DNA of 64,000 bases from Crossaster papposus (taxonomy: Eukaryota > Echinodermata > Asteroidea > Velatida > Solasteridae), in the NCBI GenBank assembly GCA_037893245.1, contig JBAIAA010000403.1:62001-126000 (forward strand), written 5' to 3'. The position numbers and the translations under genes are program-made. This document shows, one piece after another, positions 1-12,244 of this stretch; the first letter of the stretch is position 1, and the number at the start of each line of letters is the position of its first letter. The notes beneath the pieces were generated by a model that searched no databases, was not told where the DNA came from, and worked only from the letters and a program-made list of their open reading frames with translations.

Positions 1-980
1 GAAAACTAAAACGATTGTTTCTAACTTCAACCCACCCCCCTCCTTTTAAATTAATGCTAACGAGCGTCTCTGCCTCGGGTCCGGTACGATAAAGTTCGAC
101 CCTTGTGGTTAATTAGGACCTCAGTGCTTGGTGAGGCCTATTATTTTGCACAGATAATCAGTAATTCGCTAGTTTGTGTAAGAGGAGCTATTCTGGTTTG
201 TATGTCACAATCACTTAAGTTAGCTGTGTTAGCTAAACAAACGTGTAATAATATTGTAAACGTGAACAGAACATCGCTATATTGATTCAAGGCAGTGTTT
301 ATAAAGGGAATAAAATCGGGTTAGCCGGTTTTAAACAAGTATGTGTAACGGATGAAATTGTATGTGCCCCCCCCCCCTTTGTTATTTATAACCTAGGTTG
401 ATGAGTCATTAAGAATAGGTTGGTTGTTTTGCAGCAGACCTTGCAGCCAACCACAGGCTCTGGAGGAGCGGAGGGAATGTCTAGTTCATTAACCGGTCCT
501 TTTACCTGGCCACTGGATGGGCTCCGTTAGAGGCAGACTGTTAGGAGAAACTCCTCCAGTTTATCTGTCTCCTGTCATACTCATAAAGTTCGTCCTCTGT
601 CCTGCTCTAGGGGAGAACAGAGATAAAACTCGCTATACTTAAAACGGTGTCTGAACGCTCGGTGTTTTCATTTTACGACCGACCAACCGTGGTGAGCGAC
701 CGTTTTAACTTTTACTGTTTCAGCTAAAACGCTTCTTTGCAGTTGATTGCACAGCCAAATGTTTTACAACAATAGAGTCTCTACTGCGTACGTACAGCCG
801 CATTATACGCATTGATGCTCGTATGCTGACAGGGGTATTTGATTGGAAACGAAACCTCAAGTTGATGCTTCGCAGTACCTTTCCATCCTCATTTCTTTCC
901 CAAAACCCGGTACAACTGCTTGTATTTTTATCATAGACACTCCATCTTCCATGTTCATACCTTTTCCTGCCTAACCACAT
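1..980. other. No gene recognised
   Basis: Non-coding by eye, with a short C homopolymer near 369-379. A 95-codon minus-strand open frame at 720-1007 has no motif I recognise and overlaps the start of a repeat. Confidence 0.5.
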
Positions 981-1335
981 GGGGCGTTCCATTTCAGACC
1001 AACGCACTTTTGTACCTTATGTCTTCCGATTTTGATAACAATTGATGTGCCTGAAGGTCACAATGAGCAATGAATGCACACCCATTTTTAGCCTGATCCG
1101 ACCTACCATGTGGTCAAGGCAGAAACCACACAAATCTGACATTTTTAAAATATCACCCTTCGGTATAGTTGGTTGGTTACAAAATAGTCAATTTCTAGAC
1201 TTTACATTAGAAATCCACTAACACAACTGTTCTGTTTCAATTGTTACTAATATTAGTCTTGGTTGGGTGATTTCTCATGTTGAGTGCTGATGTGAAGATT
1301 GTAAATAAAAATGACAACAAAATCAAACAAACAAA
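981..1335 (+). repeat. Dispersed repeat R1, copy 1
   Basis: Shares long stretches with 34478-34995 (same strand) and 35352-35945 (opposite strand): GTTCCATTTCAGACCAACGC at one end, TTTACATTAGAAATC and TTTCAATTGTTACTAA inside, and CTCATGTTGA towards the other end. No ORF; a non-autonomous element is likely. Confidence 0.65.
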
Positions 1336-1476
1336 TTGAAAATCTTGGAGTGGTTGGCTCAAGCTGAAGACTGGCTTTTGCAGCCAAATGCTTTTCAGTT
1401 ATATGACACTATCGCAGTTTACTGTTTCCAACGAAGGCTACACAACTACCTTGCGCAGACAATGAAGGAACACAAA

Positions 1477-1703
1477 GCAGGCCCGTACGCAGGATTTTGT
1501 ATGGGTGGGTAGTACGAATTTGTACTTGATGGGACCAACAATGGGACCAACAGTTTTCGTGTGCCAGTATCGTTATTTCTACATCAAAATACCATTATTT
1601 ACACCGGAAAATGTGGACCTTTTGGTAATTTGCGGGGGGAGGGGGGGTGCGTACGCACCCGTTGCACCCCCCCCCCCCCCCCCCCCCCTGCGCACGGGCC
1701 TGC
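1477..1703. mobile_element. MITE with GCAGGCCCGTRCGCAGG ends
   Basis: Starts GCAGGCCCGTACGCAGG and ends with the inverse, CTGCGCACGGGCCTGC, 227 bp in all. Contains a G run and a C run of more than 20 bases. Non-coding. Confidence 0.6.
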
Positions 1704-1829
1704 TTAAGTCCCCCAAAAATAAGCACCCCATTTAAATACCCGACTTAGACAAATCTGAATGACTTAGCAGGGTGCTTAGATTTAGGTCTGACTTAAGTAT
1801 TCCCCTAAGTTTAAGTTTTGTGAATACGG

Positions 1830-2507
1830 CCCCTGGCACCTCCGCGGATCGTCCCCGAGCTGGCAGGCCGCAGGTCACGACCGCTGAACAAGACCGCGCC
1901 AACAAGCTGGCCCACCTCCGTGACAGGTTCCAGCCCGCTGCACACACTGTCTCTGAGACCATAGGAACACACCACAGGCCAATGAGTGCAAGAACCACTG
2001 ACCTCTATACATGGACAGATCATCCATTGTTTCATTTTGAAGTCGGCATGCAGAGAAGTGCAACATGGCGTCACTGCTGTGAGCCAATAAAATGTCCAGG
2101 TGTAGAGTTCAGTTGGTTGGTAAATCCACTGACCTCTACAACTGGACATTTCATTGGCTCACAGCAGTGACGCCATGTTGCACTTCCAGTTCGCGCCGAC
2201 TTCAAGTGTTAGCACAGCAGAATATGAACAATGATCTGTCCAGGTGTTGAGGTCAGTGGCAAGAACCCTTAGGAATCGTCTCCGGGCTGACGGGATCAGA
2301 CCATATCGACCGTACGTGGGCTCAGTGCTGACACGCCGACATCGCCAGGCTCGGGTCCAGTGGTGCACAGCACACCGCCGCTGGACATTGCAGAGATGGT
2401 CGCAGGTGGTTTTCAGTGACGAGAAGAGGTTCCAGTGCTTCTGGGCCGATGGCAGGGAGCGGGTGTACAAGATACGCCACGAGCGGTACGCCGACGCTTG
2501 TGTCCGA
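1830..2507 (+). pseudogene. Tc1/mariner-like transposase fragment, split by a MITE
   Basis: Two reading frames, about 1830-1995 and 2259-2507, join once the MITE at 1996-2258 and one target copy are removed. The left part has RAGRPQVTTAEQ and LRDRFQPAA (DNA-binding/linker region); the right part has RPYVGSVLTRRHRQARVQW, a DDE-domain FSDEKRF with the first catalytic Asp region, and ERYADAC. This is the wording of Tc1-like transposases. The N-terminal helix-turn-helix and the C-terminal catalytic half are missing, so it is inactive. A TTAACCC-type run follows. Confidence 0.8.
1996..2258. mobile_element. hAT-like fold-back MITE inserted in the Tc1 remnant
   Basis: 263 bp, from CACTGACCTC to GAGGTCAGTG, with long inverted arms (GGCGTCACTGCTGTGAGCCA and its complement inside). 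GCAAGAAC flanks both ends (1988-1995 and 2259-2266). Removing the insert and one GCAAGAAC restores the host reading frame. An 8-bp duplication is typical of the hAT superfamily. Confidence 0.85.
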
Positions 2508-2545
2508 TAACCCCTAACCCTTAACCCTGATCCCTAACCCTATTT
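2508..2545. repeat. Imperfect CCCTAA-type telomere-like run
   Basis: Several variants of CCCTAA with single-base changes in about 38 bp. Too short and degenerate to be a telomere. Confidence 0.7.
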
Positions 2546-4836
2546 GTAGCGATTCCAACACATACATTTGATTTCACAAAATTCGGGCAAAACTATAACA
2601 AAAATCAGTGGTGCGGTGTTTTTTTCCTGGAGTGTGTAAACAAAAGTTACTACAGTTCTTTGGTTAATGCTAAATTACAGATACGATTAGGTTGGTAGTT
2701 AAAATTTGAGGAATGATTAAACTCTCATCACTGTGACACACCTAACCTTTTCATTGGAACCACAATACAAGGTACACCACAACAGTTCTGATCACCTAAA
2801 CATAGAGTGCAATAACTGTCGTTCTTTGACAACGTAGTCTCTTCTTTATATCGTCGAGACGCGTGGAAACATTTGGCTCCTGGATTACTCGAACGACATA
2901 GTCCCCATGGTTAGATACACTTTCACTAAAACGACCATTCATCGATGAACGGGCCAACGGTATCTGCCCCTGCGTTACCTTGCAGTCCCCGTGGTCCTAA
3001 CACACTTTCACCAAAACAACCATTCATCGATTAACGTGGATTAGCATCTCTAGATCACACCACGCTGCCCAGACTTGGCGTTCAGTATCGTCGTTTCCGC
3101 TACTTTAGCCCACCCTGGGCCATGCAGCGCGACACTCCCGTTGCATCTTGTCGTCTTATAGTGCTGCCACCTTGCGGTAGTGCCGAGAACCTCCGGCCAT
3201 GACAAATCTTGGCTACCATCTTGAAATCATGTGACACCAAGACGCAAGCTGATTGGCCAAAGCCTCGCCGCCGCCGCCAAGTCTTGCCGCCATCCGTAGC
3301 ACACGACGCTTTTTCTTGCGTTCACTGGCGTTAAAGCGCGTTCACGCGCGTCAAAAATCAAACATGATAGATATCTGGCGTTGAGTTGCGGCAAGTAGCG
3401 GCAAGTCGCGTTCTCCAACGCGCGTTCGTAGCAGACGAGGGATTTTTCAGGCGTTCAGGACTGTTGCGGCAAAAAACGCCAGTCAACGCCAAAGTTTGCG
3501 TGTCGTGTGCTCCCAGCTTTAGAGACACCAACATAACCATTTATAGATGATTGTTTAGTGACAGCCTAATCTTTCGTGTACGTTGCTACATGACATGACC
3601 AGCCTCCATTTTGTCAATTGCACTGTGGGTAACAAATAAAATTAGTTCAATTAGTGCAATATTTGCGAGGACAATGCCTACAATTACATTGAAACGAACC
3701 GTTGTGTATTTTTAAGATGTAGTTTTTGAAACAAACATTTTTTTATTCAAATAAACCTACGGATTGGTTAGACATACTTTTGAATAGTTTAAATCTTTTT
3801 AGAATGTGATTAATAATAATAATACTATATGCAGTTCTAAATAGCGCACGTATCTACTAGGACTGGTACTCAAGGCGCTCTATTTCAAAGGCAAATTGAT
3901 GACGTTTATGAGAAATGAGACACATTATGTAGCACCTTTGTTAACAAAAATTACAAGGTGCTACATAATCTGCCTATAACTACAATGTACTTAATTTAAA
4001 GTGTGGTGTTGGCACTCCATACATAGTGAATGCATCTATATTTTACTCTTTTTGGTTGAAGATTAAGTTTTTGTTTTTAAGGATTTGTTTTTATTCCAGT
4101 CAGTGGCTGAAGGACTGAAAATCTGTTCTTACAAGTCAAGCTTTTATTTCGTTTTAAGGTTTATTATTTTTCCACAAATATAAGTGAGATAACTGTTCAA
4201 TTAAACACACTTGTTATCGCCGACGATAAGTTTTTTGATGTCATCTATCAGACTGCTTAAATTTATATAAAATGTCTGCCATGGGCTTTAATATTCATCA
4301 TAATTGAAATCAACGTATTCATCCTGTTTAATTTGTATAGTATTTCGAACAGGTGTTTCTTTATCCGCCAAATATATATTATTCATGATTGCCTAATTTA
4401 CATGGAATGCCGGGTCAAGGGTAGCCTTTTGTCAAGGCCTTCGTGGCTTGGACAGCTTCGTAGAGCCGCAATCCCAAGCGACTGGAACGGGAGACCACGC
4501 ACTTGTTTGCGGTTTCTTATGTGTTTCTTTATAATCTCGATTTTTGCTACCCAAACGTAGCAAAAGTCCAAACCAATCAGAAGCGACGGGGTCAGCGGGT
4601 TAGCATACATTAACAAATTATGATTGGTTAATCGTTCAGCACTTTACTTTTTTGCATACAAGTTATGAATAATGCAAGTTTCATACTTTGTAACGGAATG
4701 TAACACAAGTCCCTATGTGTATTGGCATTGTTTCTTTATAAAAGATTACTTACTTACCTACTGGTAGAGCCTAGAATTTATAAAGAAAGTTTAATTTCAA
4801 TATAGGTTTCTGACCTCAGTATTTGATGCCCACTCT
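2546..4836. other. No gene recognised; small repeats
   Basis: Contains two divergent copies of a segment ending in CATTCATCGATKAACG (about 2895-2955 and 2983-3036), a stretch of GGCGTT/AACGCC words at 3300-3500, and a 15-bp perfect hairpin (3924-3938 with 3955-3969). No coding signal seen. Confidence 0.5.
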
Positions 4837-5614
4837 GTGCTGTTTGTGTGCAAAGTCATTGCTGTTGTGGTCCATGAACATGTACATGTACTTTCTCATG
4901 GAGGCAGCCATCCTCTTGATGAGCCACACCCTGGGTCAACTGAGGTGAACCAAGAGACACAAAAATCACAACCAAGTCCAGTCAAAGCATCAGAAGGTGG
5001 TAACATAGCAGCTCTTGCCCAGAGTCCCCGAAACTGTATGTCGATGCAGAAGTTGACTCCTCCAGAGCCCAGTGTATTTATGGAAGACTCCTTCCGTTAT
5101 GTCGAATGGAAAGCCAGCTTCAAGGCACTCACAGAGTCAAAGGCTATCTCCACACCAGAGAGGGTCTACTACCTAAAGCGCTACTTGCGTGGAGAAGCAC
5201 TAAAGGTTGTGGAAGGGTTCTTCTACAGCACTTCAGAAAAGTCATATGAGGGAGCATGGCGATTACTCGAGGACCGATATGGGCACCCCTTCAAGGTCCA
5301 GAAAGCTTTTCGAGATAAATTATCAAGGTGGCAAAAAAATAGGCCCAAAAGATGCAAACGGCCTGCAGCAATTTGCAGACTTCCTCAAAGCATGTAAGGA
5401 CGCCGTTCCCCATGTTCCTGCACTCGACGACTGGGGGAAGAATCGGCGTCTGCCCTCCAAGTTGCCAGATTGGGCTGCAGCTCGTTGGAATCGGCAAGTC
5501 ACGCAGAAGCTTGATGACACATACGATTACCCTGGTTTTGAAGAATTCGTGGAATTTGTACGCAAGGAAGCCCGGGTAGCGTGCAATCCTATCTCATCGT
5601 TGAATGCACTATAG
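4837..5614 (+). pseudogene. BEL/Pao gag-like region (DUF1759 type)
   Basis: Frame 4837-5397 continues in another frame at about 5340-5614 after a frameshift near 5330-5340. Recognisable words are FRYVEWKASFKAL, YYLKRYLRGEALKVVEG and LLEDRYGHPFKVQKAFRDKL, typical of the gag-derived part of Pao polyproteins. Confidence 0.82.
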
Positions 5615-5702
5615 GCAGTAGATACATCAGAGCCAAAGGAGACACGTGGAAGTTGGAGAAGAGCCAACCGAGGCAGAGGCACAGCGCTAGCAGTCGGATC
5701 AA

Positions 5703-6620
5703 ATGAAGTCTACAGGAAAATCAAGGAAGGCCAGGCACCATTCAAGAGGGTTCCAGCCAAAAGAATGCCAGTTATGTAAGAAGGCGGAACACCACATAAG
5801 TAAATGCCCTGGCTTCAACACCAAGTCTCTTGTGGACAGAAAGAAGTTCATCCAAGAAAATAGGTTGTGCTTCGGCTGCCTCAAGAACGGTCATTTCTCC
5901 AGGGATTGCCGACGAAAGTTGACGTGTGACAAGTGCAAGAGAAGGCACCTCACAATCATGCATAATAATGCACTGGTACAGAGTGATTATCCCAATCATA
6001 TGGAAGAGAAGTCACCAAAGGAGGAGAAATCCAAAGAAGTTGCAGTGGTGTCGTGTGGTGTCCAGATGGGAAGTGGATGGGGAACTCCAATGATAGTCCC
6101 AGTGTGGGTTTCGTCTGCCGATTTTCCTTCGATGGAAGTTCTGACATATGCTCTGCTAGACACTCAGAGCGACTGCACATTCATATTAGACAACACAGCC
6201 AGTATTATCGCGGCTCGTAGTGAGTCAGTGCGACTCAAACTTGCCACGATGGCTTCGGCATCCACCATAATGGAGTGCAGTGCAGTTACCAACTTAATAG
6301 TCAGAGGCATGCATTCATCTAACCGAATACGAATTCGTAGGGCATACACAAGTGAGTTTATCCCAGTCAACAGGTCCACAATCCCTACTACAGACACTGT
6401 AAGAAGATGGTCACACCTTGAAAAGATAACTCATGAGATGGCGCCTCTACAGAACTGCGAGGTTGGAATGCTCATTGGTTACAATTGTCCACAAGCTTTG
6501 GCACCACGAGACACCATAGTTGGACAAGATGACGAACCATATGCCGTCAAGACAGATCTTGGTTGGACCATCGTGGGGTATGATGATTCAGGTGCCAATA
6601 GTTATGATACAAGTGTCTGA
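5703..6620 (+). pseudogene. BEL/Pao zinc knuckles and aspartic protease
   Basis: 305-codon open frame. Zinc knuckle 1 is CQLCKKAEHHISKC and knuckle 2 is CFGCLKNGHFSRDC (both CX2CX4HX4C), followed by a third Cys/His cluster CDKCKRRHLTIMH. The protease active site is LLDTQSD, the form usual in BEL/Pao. The frame ends with VKTDLGWTIVG just before the RT. Confidence 0.88.
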
Positions 6621-6699
6621 CGTCGAGTCTCAGTGAAGGAGGGACAATGTATATCTCCTTCGAATGTAATACGAGCATTGGAAGCCGATTTCTCGGGAA

Positions 6700-7400
6700 A
6701 ATTCCATGCGGAGAAGACCGTATCCCAAGAAGACCGTATCCCAAGAAGACATGCAGTTTCTTAACATCTTAGAAACCAGCATCTTGAAGACCAGCAGTGG
6801 CCACTACACGATGCCACTTCCCTTCAGAAATGGCAAGCCAATGCTGCCAAACAACAAGAAGACGGCTGTAGTACGTCTCGATCATCTAAACAGGAAGTTC
6901 GTCACCAACCAAAGTACCATTCTGATTATAAGAAGTTTATGGGAGATATCATAGAAAAGGGTGATGCTGAGAAGGTTGGGAGCCAAGGAGAGAAAGGAAG
7001 GGCTTGGTACATCCCACATCACGGATTGTATCACCCTCAGAAGCCTGGGGAAATCAGAGTAGTATTTGATTGCTCAGCGCGATATGCCGGAACTTCACTG
7101 AATGGTCATCTTCTCACCGGGCCTGACCTTATCAACAATTTGATGGGGGTTCTACTCCGGTTTAGAGAGCATCCCGTTGCTGTTATGTGTGACATTGAGA
7201 GGATGTTCCATCAATTCCTTGTCAATGAAGAAGACCGTGATTACTTTGGTGGGAGAATGGCGACCCGAGCGATGGGCCACGGGAGTACCACATGAAAGTT
7301 CACCTATTCGATGCAGCTTCATCGCCAGGGTGCGCCAACTATGGCTTAAAATATCTGGCCAGTCAGTATGAGAATGAGTTCCCACTAGCAGCAACCTTTG
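6700..7400 (+). pseudogene. BEL/Pao reverse transcriptase, N-terminal half
   Basis: Intact in 6939-7295: WYIPHHGLYHP, IRVVFDCSARYAGTSLNGHL, then the first catalytic Asp in VMCDIERMFHQF. The frame then breaks; FDAASSPGCANYGLKYLA is read in another frame near 7309-7356. Confidence 0.85.
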
Positions 7401-8050
7401 TCAAGAGAAACTCTGTATGTCGACGGTGGTCTCAAGAGCACTGAAACAGAAGATGAAGCAAAGAGATTGGTGGCAGAGGCCCAAGAGTTATCTGCCAGAG
7501 GAGGCCTACGACTCCATAAATTCATCTCAAACAGCAGACAAGTCATGAAGGCCATTCCGGTAGATGTGAAAGATGTGGATCTCAGCCGATATGATCTCCC
7601 AACGGAGAGGGCTCTCGGCATCCAATGGTGTGTTGAGGCAGATATGTTCAACTTTCAAATTCAAGCCAAGGATCAGTCACGAACGCGTCGGGGAATCCTG
7701 TCAACTGTCCATCTATGACCCTCTTGGATTTCTGGCCCCATTTGTACTCATTGGTAAGGGAATACTCCAGGAAATGTGCCACAATGAAGTGGACTGGGAT
7801 GATCCACTTCCTGATAAGTTGCACCCACGGTAGGAGAAGTGGAAGGATGGCCTCGTCAATCTGAAGCAAATCCAGATACCCAGGTGCTACAAGCCAAATG
7901 ACTTTGGGACGGTCACTGCCGTGGAGCTCATTTTAGTGATGCCAGTACAAGTGGATATGGCCAGTGCTCATATTTGCAATTTATTGGCAAGGATAAAGTG
8001 CATTGCACACTGGGGTCAGGAAAGGCTCGCGTTGCTCCAGTCAAAATAGT
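7398..8050 (+). pseudogene. BEL/Pao reverse transcriptase, C-terminal half
   Basis: Begins at the polymerase box, which reads YVDGG instead of YVDD-G: the second catalytic Asp is Gly. Followed by LVAEAQELSARGGLRLHKF, YDPLGFLAPFVLIGKGIL and, beyond further frameshifts, FSDASTSGYG. Confidence 0.82.
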
Positions 8051-8083
8051 CACCATTCCCGCCTCTAGCTGACGGCTGCGGTC

Positions 8084-8808
8084 GTGTCAGCGCAGATAAG
8101 CCACATGTCGAAGGAGGAATTGGAACAGGTCATCGACAGAGAATACTACTGGACAGACTCTAAAGTCGTCCTTGGATATATATGCAATGAGACAGTTTCA
8201 TATGACGGTTTCATATATTTGTGGCCAACAGGGTCCGAAAAATCAGGCAGTTCTCCAAGCCCAGTCAGTGGCACTATGTATCGACAGAGTTGAATCCTGC
8301 TGACCGAGGAGTCTTTGCCAAAGAGTTGCTTGCCTCGAACTGGATCAGAAGCCCAGAATTGTTGTGGGACAAGGAGCTGGTGATTGCAGAGGAACCAGTC
8401 CGTAAACTTGGCGTCGGTGAATTAGAGGTGAAGGGTGTGACGTCCCTCCAAAGTACAGTTGCACCAGAGTTATTTGACTGGGAGGATCGCCTGTCTCGCT
8501 TCTCAGATTGGTCAAAGGCTTTGGGAGCTATGGCACGTATAATACGTCTGAATCAGAAAGGGAAAGATAACACCCTCTCTACCCCACAAGAACGACAAGC
8601 GGTAGAAAGGCACATCGTAAAGTCAGCCCAGCCGCAAGCCTTCCCACAGGAAATCCAATCGTTGAGTAATTATAACAGAGTCAAGGCAACGGGTAAAATC
8701 TGCAACCTGAATCCATTCCTAGACAGTGACGGCATTCTTAGAGTCGGAGGACGTCTGAGAAATGCAGAAGTTCCAGACAGCATTAAGCACCCTGCCAAGA
8801 GACGGTAA
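8084..8808 (+). pseudogene. BEL/Pao RNase H and connector
   Basis: YYWTDSKVVLGYICNE marks RNase H. After a frame change come ANRVRKIRQFSKPSQWHYV, LNPADRGV and, at the end, DGILRVGGRLRNAEV, the start of the integrase zinc-binding region. All are conserved in Pao polyproteins. Confidence 0.85.
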
Positions 8809-9830
8809 TTTAACGAGGTTACTCATCTCGCACTTCCATGCTATAGTGCAACACCAAGGAAGGGGAATGACCCTTAATGAAGTTAGAGCCGGTGGATACT
8901 GGATAATTGGAGGGGTCAAGGTAGTTGCCACGCACATCCAAGTGTACAACATGTCGCCACCTGCGGCGCCCAGTGAAGAGCAGAAGATGGCCGACCTTTC
9001 GAAATATAGAGTAGAACCTTCCCCACCCTTCACATTTTGGGGCATCGACTGCTTTGGCTGTTCACGGTCAGGAAAGGCAAGAAGGAACTTAAGAAATACG
9101 GAGTCTTGTTTACATGCATTTGCTCGCGTGCGGTGCACATTGAGATGGTAGATGACATGACAACTGATAGCTTCATCAATGCACTTCGATGCTTCATTGC
9201 TCTGAGAGGTCCTGTACAGCAACTACGTTCGGACCAGTGATCCAATTTTGTTGGAGCCAAAAATGAATTTCGAGAAGCATTGAAGGAACTGAACATTGAG
9301 AGAGTTCAAGTTTTCTTGGCAAAGCATCAATGTCAGTTTGTCATGAATGCTCCACACGCGAGTCATGCTGGAGGCGTGTGGGAGCGCCAAATCAAAACGG
9401 TCAGAAGTGTTCTATCGTCTATAATTCATGTCTTCACGTAGACTTGATGCAGCAACCTTGCGTACCTTTCTCTATGAAGCCATGGCCATAGTGAACAGTC
9501 GTCCACTCACGTCAGTCAATTTAAATGATCCTCTGAGTCCTGAACCACTTACATCTAATCACCTTCTCACCATGAAGCCTACCACCTCCTGGAAAGTTTG
9601 TGAATGAGGACCTGTACATCAGGAAACGCTGGAGACGGGTTCAATATCTGGCTGAGCAGTTTGGGGGAAGATGGAGGAAAGAATACCTCTCCTCTATCAC
9701 TTCACGTCAGATGTGGAACACACCAAGACGAAACGTGAAGGTGGGAGACGTGGTACTGCTAAAGGACGAGAGGGCCCCACGCATGGAATGGCCATTGGCT
9801 ATTGTGATTGAAACATCAGAGAATTAAGAT
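8762..9830 (+). pseudogene. BEL/Pao integrase and C-terminal region
   Basis: Pieces in several frames: HFHAIVQHQGRGMTLNEVRA (zinc-binding), FTFWGIDCFG (first Asp region), YGVLFTCICSRAVHIEMVDD, RSDQ.SNFVGAKNEF (the expected Gly is a stop), PHASHAGGVWERQIK with the last catalytic Glu, and a tail RKRWRRVQYLAEQFGGRWRK. Broken by frameshifts near 9030, 9238 and 9440 among others. Confidence 0.87.
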
Positions 9831-9890
9831 GGCCTTGTCAGAAAAGCCCGAGTACACGTTGGAACTAGGAAGCTGAACAAGGAATGCCAA

Positions 9891-11623
9891 GAATGAAGTA
9901 TACTGTATATGATGTATTGAAATGCCAGGCCAAACAGAAATATATTTAGTCACAACAAACAAAAGTAGTCAAAAGTACGACCCAACTTGGATGTTTTAAT
10001 TTCTTAGATATTTAATTTTCAGAAAATATCTATAAACAAAGAGACAAAAAGTCAATTTTAAGTGTTCTTTGAAGTTTGATTGTCATTCAGTCTGAATTCA
10101 TTTTCAAGTAGGATAACACGTAAAAGTAAACCAAAGAAATACAGTTAAAAGCCACTTGTTCTAGTAAAAAAAAAAACTTGAATTTTGAATCTTTGGCTAT
10201 TTCCTTTGCCAAAATTACCTAGGCTATTTCAAGACAAAGCATTTTTTCCTTCAGAGTGTACATGTTCCCCAGGTGACACATTAATTTGTAATACTGCTTG
10301 TTTGGAATGAACACACATGTTTTTACAAATTAAAGCTCATTATACAGCCACTCAAGTCAAAGCAGTTCATTTTGATCTGGCTATGTAAACAATATTTGTT
10401 TGTCTTTCAATTATTGGGGCAAGTGTTCCTGACAAATCCTGATCCATGATAGCAGCAATTGATCATTTGAACCAGTAACATCAGTGTACTTCAAGTACCA
10501 GCAGCGTAACTTGCGTTGAATTTGTAGGGGGGGGGGGGGGCACCTTGAAATTCTAATTTTGAAAGGGGGGGGTTATAGTTGCACCACTGCTGAGTACAAG
10601 CGGACCTGCTGCATGAAGGCAGTGTCAGCCCAAACTGCTTTGCACGAGTAGCCACAAAGTTAATAAATCTAACACAACAAAGTACGTGTCAAACAATGCT
10701 TCTATTGCATGTATCAATTAATTTTAATAATTTACTTTCCTTTTTACAAATGTCATGGCACAAACTGCAATATATGATGAGGAAAAGAATTTCTCATTCC
10801 TAAACAGTGTTCTCCAACTTTCAAAATTCAAGTGCCCTTTGTGGAAATCCTTCTGTGATAAGCTTGTAGAGACTTGCAGGAACTTCAACTTTCTGTCAGC
10901 CTGTTGAGGCTTTCCTTGCCGTCAAGGAAAGTACCTACAGTGTACGAATCGCGTTTATCGAATTTCACGTGAACGATCGTGAAAGTTCTTCCTCGGTTTT
11001 TGGTGAATCCGATGAAAACAGTACTGATTCGTCTGATTCGAATCACAGTATTTAATTCTTAATCAGACACGGACTCGAGCGGGGATAAAGATGGGGTCCC
11101 TCTAGGCGCTCTAGGTCGAAGTACGACCGCTCAAAATGGTCGCTGCAGAGGGCCGAAAATCACTAGGCCCGAACCACTTCGCTCTGGTAAGCTTTACTTT
11201 GGCTGTCCAAATCCTCCGATATTTAGGATCAGCCGGAAACAAATGAAGCCTTACTTCATCCTTAGTAGTTTTGCTACACCTAGCAGCTACACACAGGTCT
11301 AGTCGGCATGGCCCAAAACTGTTGTATTTTTACCCTGATTCAGAATGAAAAACCATGTAAAGACGGACACTTGTTGCAATGCGCGCAGTCAGCATACGAT
11401 AGGCCGGGTAGCAGCGCGGCGAGTCACTGCCTCGATTCTTATTTTTTGTTAATAAAATAAAAATAAAAATTTCGGAACAATTAAAGGATATATAGCGCAA
11501 TCCTTTTGCTGGATGCCTACAATATTTATTTACTTTCAAATAATTTGGTAGTAAGACTTTTCGAGATCTGCAAATGATGTAACCTACCTTTAGGTGTTAA
11601 AACTGATTCTTGAGAAAATGGCA
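9891..11623. other. No gene recognised; G homopolymer
   Basis: AT-rich sequence with a broken G run at 10528-10572. Around 10960-11170 is a short Ser/Asp-rich open stretch in one frame that might be a transposon remnant; I cannot assign it. Confidence 0.45.
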
Positions 11624-12039
11624 TTTAAAGGTAGTATAAATCATTTTCAAACATCAAAAACTGAATTAATTATTAAATACCTTACTTTACTGTATTATTG
11701 AATAAAGGTCTCAACAAAATCTCTAAAATTACGGCACCTGATGTAATGTGGTTTTCAATAAAAGTGAAATTTTGTGTCATTTTTGAACGATTGCTGGCCA
11801 GCAATCAATGTATAAAGCTTACTATTTTCAAGCACTGCCCCAAATTTATTGAATTCATCTGAAGAAAGTTTAAAAAACAGACTGCAAGAACAGCACTCTT
11901 TTTTTTGGTTTTTCCAGCTTCTATGAACACAAAACTTTAAACAGGTCATCATAACAATATTTACTATAAAATATAAATTCCCTAACCCATTAATTATTGA
12001 AAATTACAGCAAAAGTAAATGGTGTATACTACCTTTAAA
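11624..12039. mobile_element. MITE family R2 (TTTAAAGGTAGTATA ends), full copy
   Basis: Starts TTTAAAGGTAGTATAAA and ends GGTGTATACTACCTTTAAA. Includes a short hairpin GATTGCTGGCCAGCAATC near 11789-11807. Related copies at 15065-15440, 18553-18911, 26075-26283 and 58305-58660. Ends about 360 bp before the stop codon of the ABCC9-like gene. Confidence 0.75.
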
Positions 12040-12238
12040 ATCCTACATTAGTGTTACGATATAATAAAAATAGGATAAAATAGGTTTCAAAGATGTTTAA
12101 AAACAAAGATGTTTGACAGTGCTAAAATAGCACTTACATATTAAGGTTGACATGAAAAAAAAATGAAAGAAAATCTACCACCCCTTCAAATTTAGTTTTT
12201 TCCCCTTTGTTCTGCAAAATAGCAATTTCTGACTTGGC

Positions 12239-12244
12239 TTTATT
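12239..12244 (-). promoter_or_regulatory. Possible poly(A) signal of the ABCC9-like gene
   Basis: AATAAA on the minus strand, about 157 bases after the TAG stop codon. Position suits a short 3' UTR; no transcript evidence is available. Confidence 0.4.

Larger units (their letters stand above)
4837..9890 (+). mobile_element. Degenerate BEL/Pao LTR retrotransposon, internal region
   Basis: Gag-like region, zinc knuckles, aspartic protease, reverse transcriptase, RNase H, integrase and a C-terminal tail occur in BEL/Pao order on one strand, broken by many frameshifts and stops. I compared 4300-4836 with 9890-10400 by eye and found no matching LTRs, so they are probably lost. The element lies downstream of the ABCC9-like gene, on the opposite strand, and is not active. 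Confidence 0.9.

Noticed and set aside
720..1007. 95-codon minus-strand ORF
   Set aside because: No recognisable motif, and its start overlaps repeat R1.
4300..10400. LTRs of the BEL/Pao element
   Set aside because: I compared the flanks by eye and saw no matching direct repeats or TG...CA ends.
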